Assembly (NCBI GenBank): GCA_035610835.1
Contig: CM069459.1
Coordinates: 26,989,570 to 27,053,569 of the forward strand
Source of the DNA: Ophiura sarsii
Taxonomy: Eukaryota; Echinodermata; Ophiuroidea; Amphilepidida; Ophiuridae
Length of the DNA stretch: 64,000 nucleotides
Direction: 5' to 3'
In this document: positions 57,338 through 64,000 of the stretch, in pieces
Layout: each line of letters opens with the position of its first letter
Position numbering within the stretch: position 1 is the stretch's first letter
Translations under genes and position numbers: made by a program
The notes under the pieces: generated by a model
The model's database searches: none
What the model saw: the letters and a program-made list of their open reading frames with translations, nothing else
Told to the model about the DNA's origin: nothing

Positions 57338-58313
57338 TCTATGAAAGTCTTTCATTTATTATAAGAGAGAAATAAACTAATAGCTATTCCATTTGAAATA
57401 CATACACCCCTTATGGACGAAACTACCTATTTCAAATGGGGTCGCCTGCATGAGTGACGCCATTTGAATCTACACTTCCTGTGTCGACGATGCATAGGTC
57501 AACTTTGACTAGTTCACCTAGGGTGAACTAGCGGTACACTTTGAGACATTTCCAATGGATCTGGGTAGCAACCTAAGGCTGATTAAAAGGTTAAAAGTTT
57601 GTCATAAGAGGGTGTATTAGATTTCAACTGAACTAGCCCAACCACCGACTACCAACATGCAACAGTGCATATCAATGTGTTTTATCTCTTTATAGTGGTT
57701 TGGCAACTTTACTTGATATCTGGAAACTGGTTCAGAAAAAAAGCCCGAGGTCGGCTTACATTTTCAGTCAAGTTTAGCCACGAGCCTGAGCGTATCCAAA
57801 CTCATACGTATGAGTATGGGTAATTATGTCTTACTGCATCGAGCATTTAATTTATTAAACGTCAGTACGTCAATTAAATGATGTATCGCACAGCTTCGTG
57901 CAGTCATATCAAACAACTGACAGCTTCCGGCTCTAGGGATAACCATGAGAGTTGATGTACCATTAGCGTTGTCTGAGGAGATAAAGCGCCAAAGTGAACC
58001 GTTGTCGGACGACAAATCTGTTGGGAACATTTTATATTTTCACACGCAGAGTGTTGAGGTGATTAAGTATATTATATTAAAATGGATTGCGTAGCTATCA
58101 AAACTGTCAGTTATTGAAGTAATTGTGGGGGTGAAAGGTGTATTATATGAACGTCAAGAATGAATTATCACCGCTCTTAAATCTCTACGGTATTTATTAA
58201 TATTAACATTTTACGCATCCTAAAATATTGGTTAACACACTACGGACAATACAAATGAAGTGGACCGGGTATAATGACATCATATGACGGATATTAACAC
58301 CTTCTATCTTTAA
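57338..58313. other. No gene; two small palindromes
   Basis: CCATTTGAAATA (57389-57400) pairs with TATTTCAAATGG (57428-57439). CTAGTTCACC-TAG-GGTGAACTAG is at 57509-57531. The first sits next to GCTATTCCATTTGAAAT, which resembles a transposon terminus. No coding support. Confidence 0.45.
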
Positions 58314-58798
58314 AGGGGCACTGAGAGATTTTACACAAAAGTGAAATTCGATATTTTCGAAATTCTCATGTACGATTTCTTCAAAAAAAATCAGTATAAA
58401 TGAAAAATAAAGACATTTTCTCAGCATTTCCGAAGGTATATTTAGTGCTTTTCACTTTTTTGTATTTGGTTAAAAATCACCACCAATTGAATCAGGGAGT
58501 TCATGACTAAGCATCAGGTAATAAGCCAATGATGGTCTTCAAGGTATATTTGAATAAACATGTACAAAATAAGTGAGACGCCATCTGTGGCATTTTAAAT
58601 CAATATGGGTAGTTTCGATGTGATCATTTAGAAACTCAAAATGTTAGCAAATCCATGAATTTCAGATGAAATACTGCAAATTAAGCTCCATAATTTTGGT
58701 TGGTAGTTAGTACGTATATAAGCATTAAGAATATGTGAAAAACCTAACTTCTGAACAAATGTGAGGCCTCCCTCCAAAACGGATCTCTTGGTGCCCCT
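58314..58798. mobile_element. 485-bp TTAA-flanked MITE
   Basis: TIRs AGGGGCACTGAGAGAT / ATCTCTTGGTGCCCCT, with TTAA at 58310-58313 and 58799-58802. A piggyBac- or Kolobok-type target; a TA target with slightly longer TIRs is possible. Non-coding. Confidence 0.8.
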
Positions 58799-59795
58799 TT
58801 AACAGTCGTGTCATTTGATACTGGAGGCTATACTATCAGTTTGGTTGTTTCTTGTTCCATAGGTACCATAGGAAATCCACGGATCCTAAATTGGGCTATT
58901 CCATTTGGCATTACACTGATTTAACATTAAAATAAAAATGAACTAAAATAAACCAATAATTCTCTAGGATTTGAAAGAAAAATTCGTCTGGTGTATTAAA
59001 TAGTGACGGATGTTGATTTTATATAATTCTTACGAAATTAAACGGACAGATACCAAATATCAAGTTCTTCAAAGTTTCGAATCTCAGTTAATTAATAATC
59101 TTAATTAAAATTTGACAATTTTGACGTACGTTGAGAACAAAGACTTTGGGTTGTTTCCATATTGACGGAAGGATGCTAAGCCCTCTGCCATAGAAGCAAA
59201 ATATTAACATTTCAAAGCGGCAAATCTTGGTCATCGACTCAACATCCGTCATTAATGTAATAAACGTAAAGAATTGAAAATGAAATGCGCGACTTTACAC
59301 CTATTCTTTGCACGATTGAGCTACAATTTGGCTCTAAACAAGTTTGTACCAAAGAATATTGCATTTTGGGAAGACATATGCGCGCGTAGCGCGCGAACAT
59401 TTTTCCTCTGCGTACTTTTGACCATCATAATTCCATGATTCCTTTGGTCAATTTAACCAACAGTACCCTCTGGCTACGTCACTTCAAAGAGACCAGCATG
59501 AAACGAGGCCTTATGTTGAAGATGAGCAAATTCCTCTTCGTATTTTGATTTCCTTACGGATTACAAAACTTGGATTTGTAGTAGTACTACTTTTCTGACA
59601 AATCAGAAATATTAACTACATTAAAACGAAGGTGTATATAAATAACAAATTCAAGAGTATTGAAATAATAAACCGTTACCGTGACGTAATAATGTAGCGT
59701 AAGCTGAAATAGTTTTGTTTATTTAGGTGAGAGTAATCACTTTATTACTTGCGTCGGACTAACAATAACATGTAGTAAGAAGCTGCTGGTAAAGG
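58799..59795. other. No gene seen
   Basis: AT-rich. A CGCGCGTAGCGCGCG-type palindrome occurs near 59380-59395. Nothing else is supported. Confidence 0.35.
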
Positions 59796-60255
59796 GAGCA
59801 CAACACTGAATGTGGTGTCTAGTTGCTAAACTAGAATCGGAAAGTAGGCATGACAAAATTCTCAATTTAAAAGACTTGACATTAAGAAAAATTGCTGATA
59901 AAAATGCCTAGGATTTTTGATTAATTATGATTAATGGGACATCACCTACATACGCATACAATGAATATCATCTAGGTAAATTTAAGGGATCTTTCAAATT
60001 TGTGTTTTTACTGGAAACATTGGCGATTACGGTGACATTTTCAAGTCAGAGATGTAGTCTCTTCATGGATTTCTTTTTGAAAATCAAGCAGACTACCATA
60101 CCTATTTTCTGTACTTCTCGATGAGAAAGAGTTATCATCTTTAAGAAAAATTCACTCTACAAGGATGGGACCTGGGATCAACATGTATTGGTCTAAAATA
60201 GAGTTTTATATCAGTATTGTTGTACATATTCCTATGGAGCTCTAATTAATAGTGT
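59796..60255. mobile_element. ~460-bp TIR element, copy 2
   Basis: Homologous to 27533-28015 over its length (shared 'TTTTTGATTAATTATGATTA', 'CTGGAAACATTGGCGATTAC', 'AAATCACTCTACAAGG'-like blocks) with degenerate TIRs. Non-coding. Confidence 0.65.
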
Positions 60256-60460
60256 GCATCCTTAAGGGTTCAAAGCTGATGAACATAATAATCAGCTATA
60301 ATACCTTACCCCTAACTCTACCCCCCACGTTTTTCAGATTTGTTTCTTCTCAATGTTGAAAATTGACCAAAATATCCCCGATCCCCCGGGATTTAAACCA
60401 CGGACCTCCAGCACCAAAGCCCATCTCCATTCCACTACACCACGGCTGTCAAGGCTACCC
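60256..60460 (-). mobile_element. tRNA-derived SINE (third family)
   Basis: On the minus strand, GCCGTGGTGTAGTGGAATGG (A box) and GTGGTTTAAATCCCGGGG (B box) lie 35-40 bp apart at about 60375-60445, as in a tRNA-like head. A ~110-bp body runs to about 60256. The T stem is imperfect, so a functional tRNA is unlikely. Confidence 0.6.
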
Positions 60461-60922
60461 GGCTCAGTTTATTTCTCCTCGTTTATAACCTGGTTCAATT
60501 TTTTCGTCAAAAAGCTTCCACGCCGGGTGGTACCAACTTGCGCAGTCGTGGTATTTTGTGGTATATGGTAGGGTTAGGGTTATATCAACTAAACTTAGAA
60601 AATGTTTGAAATATTTTTTTCATAACAAATTGCTTCTTAATGGACACAGAGAGTTCAAGCATCTAAAGGGGTCAGTCTTGTCTAACATTTGGGGCTGAAT
60701 CTGAATATCCACACCTTACAAGCCGCAATTGCGGTCTAGGCGGTTATAAACGTGTTTTAATACTTAGAATATGTTCATTCCAGAAATACCACAACGTCGT
60801 ATTTTCATTATAGACATACTAATGCACAAGCTTTAATGACCATTATGGTATCGCTTCCATAATAACCAGATTAAGCGATCTTTGTGAAAACTAAGACAAG
60901 ATTCAAGTGTAGATTGTCCCAG
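60461..60922. other. No gene seen
   Basis: Contains a short TAGGGT doublet at ~60570, too short to be telomeric. Nothing else is recognised. Confidence 0.35.
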
Positions 60923-63234
60923 CTTAAGACTGTGTATTTTTAAAACCCAGCCGCATCTCGGAGATGAAGGTTGGAGAAATCATTTCATACTTGGTCCACA
61001 CATCAGTTATGATGAACCATCTCGTATTATGGTGATAAATCTTTCATCGCGAGTCCCAGTGTTTCTAGATCAAAACACCCTAAATTTGCCAATTTCGACC
61101 ATTTTAGCCTATATTCAGAAACGGGTAGTTTTAGTTTAAACCCTCCAACTGCAAAACGATTTTGCACAAGACACTTACACTGCAGTATCATCTTAAGATA
61201 CCTATAGAGTATATAACATGCGCATTACATTTAGTTTAGCTTCTGTAACTTTTGTTTTATAATGGGATCAAACTTGTGTTTTTCATGAAAAATAGCTCAA
61301 ATTATGTGTCAAATTAAAAACGGGAATTATTTTACGTCAAGCAACCAATTTTAAAAATTCACATATTAATGCAATCTATACATATTATTCTTCAACATAT
61401 AAAAAACCACCGTTGGCTTTTTATTCCTACAAGTCGCTGTGTGACGTCAAAGTTACGTGTGTATATCACTCTATATAAATTGTTGGAAAATGAATGACGC
61501 ATAGTATATCAACCATCTCCGTCATATGAAGGATGAAATGTTGTGTTTACGACGTGCATCTAAATATTTGATATATCCCATCTTGATAACAATCTTCAAA
61601 TCCAAGATGGCCTCCAAAATGGCTGCCACAACTGCCAAAATACATATAGAATGCTCATATTTAATTCCATACACTAAATTATGCAGTTTCAATGCCTATG
61701 ATCGAAATGCCTGAAAGGAGACACTAATTTAAGACGTTCTTGAGGATTCTTTACCTTCCACGATGGCCGCCGATCATGTCAAAATGGACATTAAATGGAT
61801 GTAACAATGATTCTTTATTTGTTATAACTATCTTCTTTTAAGACTAGGGTTTAACAAAACGTATACGATATCGTTAGTATGTATCAAATTAAGAACAGGA
61901 ATTAGATTACGTCATTTAACCAATTTTAATAATCTACAAATCAATGCTGTCTATACATATTAACCTTTAAAATAAACATAATCATTATTAGCTTTTTATT
62001 CCTACATGTCGTTGTATGTAAGTCCTAATAAAATCATGGTACCATACAGACACATGTGGCTGAATTGGAATCACCGATTGATATACTTAATTTTCATTTC
62101 AATGTAGGCCTATGCAGAAATTCGTTTTGGGGGTACCGTTCACTATTTAGACATTCAACCAGTTGCTGGTCACATTTTAAACGGTGAATCTGTGCCTTCA
62201 ATGATCCTTACCATACACACATTATGTAACTGCTAGCGATGTATTGGCCATTTTGTTTTGTTTGTTTGTTTGTTTATACACGGTGGGTCCGCACGACACA
62301 CGCTTGGGTCCTGATTTTAATGCCCGTTTTAATGGCAAGCAGAAACGTTTGACTATTCTGTGGTCATTAATCACTTGCCATGCTTAAATCACAATATTTC
62401 TCCCAATTCATATCATAAACCAACAAATTAGTGTCTCCTTTCAGGCATTTCGATCATAGGCATTGAAACTGCATAATTTAGTGTATGGAATTAAATATGA
62501 GCATTCTATATGTATTTTGGCAATTATGGCAGCCATTTTGGAGGCCATCTTGGATTTGAAGATTGTTATCAAGATGGGATATATCAAATATTTAGATGCA
62601 CGTCGTAAACACAACATTTCATCCCTCATATGACGGAGATGGTTGATATACTATGCGTCATTCATTTTCCAACAATTTATATAGAGTGATATACACACGT
62701 AACTTTGACGTCACACAGCGACTTGCAGGAATAAAAAGCCAACGGTGATTTTTTATATGTTGAAGATTAATATGTATAGATTGCATTAAAATGTGAATTT
62801 TTAAAATTGGTTGCTTGACGTAAAATAATTCCCGTTTTTAATTTGACACATAATGTGAGCTATTTTTCATGAAAAACACAAGTTTGATCCCGTTATTAAA
62901 CAAAAGTTACAGAAGCTAAACAAAATGTAATGCACATGTGATATACTCTGTAGGTATCTTAAGATGATACTGCAGTGTAAGTGTCTTGTGCAAAATCGTT
63001 TTGCGGTTGGAGGGTTTAAACTAAAACTACCCGTTTCTGAATATAGGCTAAAATGGTCGAAATTGGCAAATTTAGGGTGTTTTGATCTAGAAACACTGGG
63101 ACTCGCGGTGAATGATTTATCATCATAATATGAGATGGTTCATCATAACTGATGTGTTGACCAAGTATGAAATGATTTCTCCAACCTTCATCCCCGAGAT
63201 GCGGCTGGGTTTTAAAAATACACAGTCTTTTAAG
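60923..63234. mobile_element. Foldback-type element F2 with ~0.8-kb arms
   Basis: 60923-61724 is the reverse complement of about 62425-63234, ~97% by eye: 62-codon frames on opposite strands at 61526 and 62441 differ at three residues. The 700-bp spacer contains a diverged direct copy of part of an arm (about 61880-62020). Arms carry AAGATGGCCTCCAAAATGGC, echoing the ATGGCCGCC motif of F1. At the right boundary the arm end is followed by its own inverse, forming the palindrome AATACACAGTCTT-TTAAGACTGTGTATT. Non-coding. Confidence 0.88.
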
Positions 63235-64000
63235 ACTGTGTATTCTTAAAAGCACTATTTACATACATATTATAGTTAACATCAACAGACTAAGGCGACT
63301 TAAACCTGTCGTTAAATCCCATATTTCCTGTTGCCGATTTAAAGTTAATAGTTTAATCTACCCGATCACAATATATTCATAAGCATTCAAGTTTGGTTAA
63401 TTTCATTTCCATACAATCTAAAAGAAACTAAAATATGGATTTATGATGACAAAAACCAATGCATGTATTTATACATAGGGTGGGTTCACTTAGAATATAT
63501 TTAGAGTCCATACATTTCAAGTCTCAGCATGCTAAAACTGATGTGTCAAGTACAATTCAAACATAACCGTAATATAAACAGAACCTATTTTTTTAATTAA
63601 ACATTTCATTGTGGTAATATATAAATGTACGTTTTCGCAGGATGTTAAAATTTCAAGTGGGGTACACCACTGGTTGGAGCAGCTTGCTAAACTATTTTAT
63701 AGGCAATGTTAGAATCATGGATGGGCCGTTGATTGGAAGAGCCAGGATGGGGCCTACAATTAGATCAACTTGCTATACAGCCCGGCTATACAGGCGAGGG
63801 CGTATATTAAGTCTAGGGCGATACATACATTTATATTTACGTCATATGCAATCTTTAACAATACTACTATGACGGCAATGACGCCATTTGCTTCTGCGGA
63901 GAGCATTCTCCATCAAGACCGTTTCCTATTTTATTACCTTGAAACAGAGAGTAAATATGGCTATCGGCGCGAACTGCGAGCAAACGGTAATTGGTGACTG
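63235..64000. other. No gene seen to the window end
   Basis: No repeat or coding evidence that I can support. Short frames in the last 400 bp lack recognisable domains. Confidence 0.35.

Noticed and set aside
27758..60124. Shared 'LLETLAIT' peptide at 27758 and 59980
   Set aside because: Belongs to two copies of a ~480-bp TIR element; flanking residues and stops differ, so it is nucleotide homology only.
60560..60585. TAGGGT telomere-like repeat
   Set aside because: Only two units; far too short to be telomeric or an interstitial telomere array.
61526..62629. A pair of nearly identical 62-residue frames on opposite strands
   Set aside because: They are the two arms of foldback element F2; conservation reflects arm identity, not coding.

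Overview
This is animal nuclear DNA. It is AT-rich and repeat-dense, with tRNA-derived SINEs, a 5'-truncated CR1/L2-type LINE and many TIR-flanked non-autonomous DNA transposons. The retroelement tails of the 'GCGCTATATAAAT' type, and a single-exon rhodopsin-class receptor with no close relative that I can name, suggest a marine invertebrate (echinoderm- or hemichordate-like). That assignment is a guess and the species is not determined here.

Layout. 1-17.5 kb: three copies of a long low-copy repeat (LCR-A; 1-2953, ~8.7-10.0 kb degenerate, 14018-17490). Between them lie a 2.7-kb foldback-type element (4789-7490) carrying a nested TTA-flanked MITE, and a local tandem duplication carrying a TAA-flanked MITE. 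17.5-22.6 kb: the only convincing protein-coding gene, an intronless class A GPCR (20379-21497), with a TATA box, a small upstream ORF and a candidate poly(A) signal. 22.6-27 kb: a pentanucleotide repeat, an exact 236-bp tandem duplication, a 33-bp-period array of octamer (ATGCAAAT) sites and a TA-flanked hairpin MITE. 27-37 kb: a degenerate array of LCR-B, including a ~720-bp tandem duplication in which each copy received a different TA-targeting transposon. 37-43 kb: a second degenerate array (LCR-C). 43.2-52.2 kb: a 9-kb block of AGCT-rich satellite DNA bounded by 20-bp imperfect TIRs and an 8-bp direct repeat, sitting inside a single LCR-C core. I read it as one satellite-filled transposon. 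52.2-64 kb: a TIR element with nested insertions, the LINE fragment, several MITEs, a SINE and a second foldback element (60923-63234) with ~97%-similar 0.8-kb arms.

The window is mainly a record of transposition and duplication. Because segments are duplicated, several insertions have an uninterrupted paralogous 'empty site' elsewhere in the window, so insertion boundaries and target duplications can be read directly. The two observations most worth following are the giant satellite transposon and a family of ~300-bp TIR elements whose interior is an array of 20-bp palindromes (CCAGTATCG-NN-CGATACTGG). No bacterial-type operons, CRISPR arrays, rRNA or convincing functional tRNA genes were seen.
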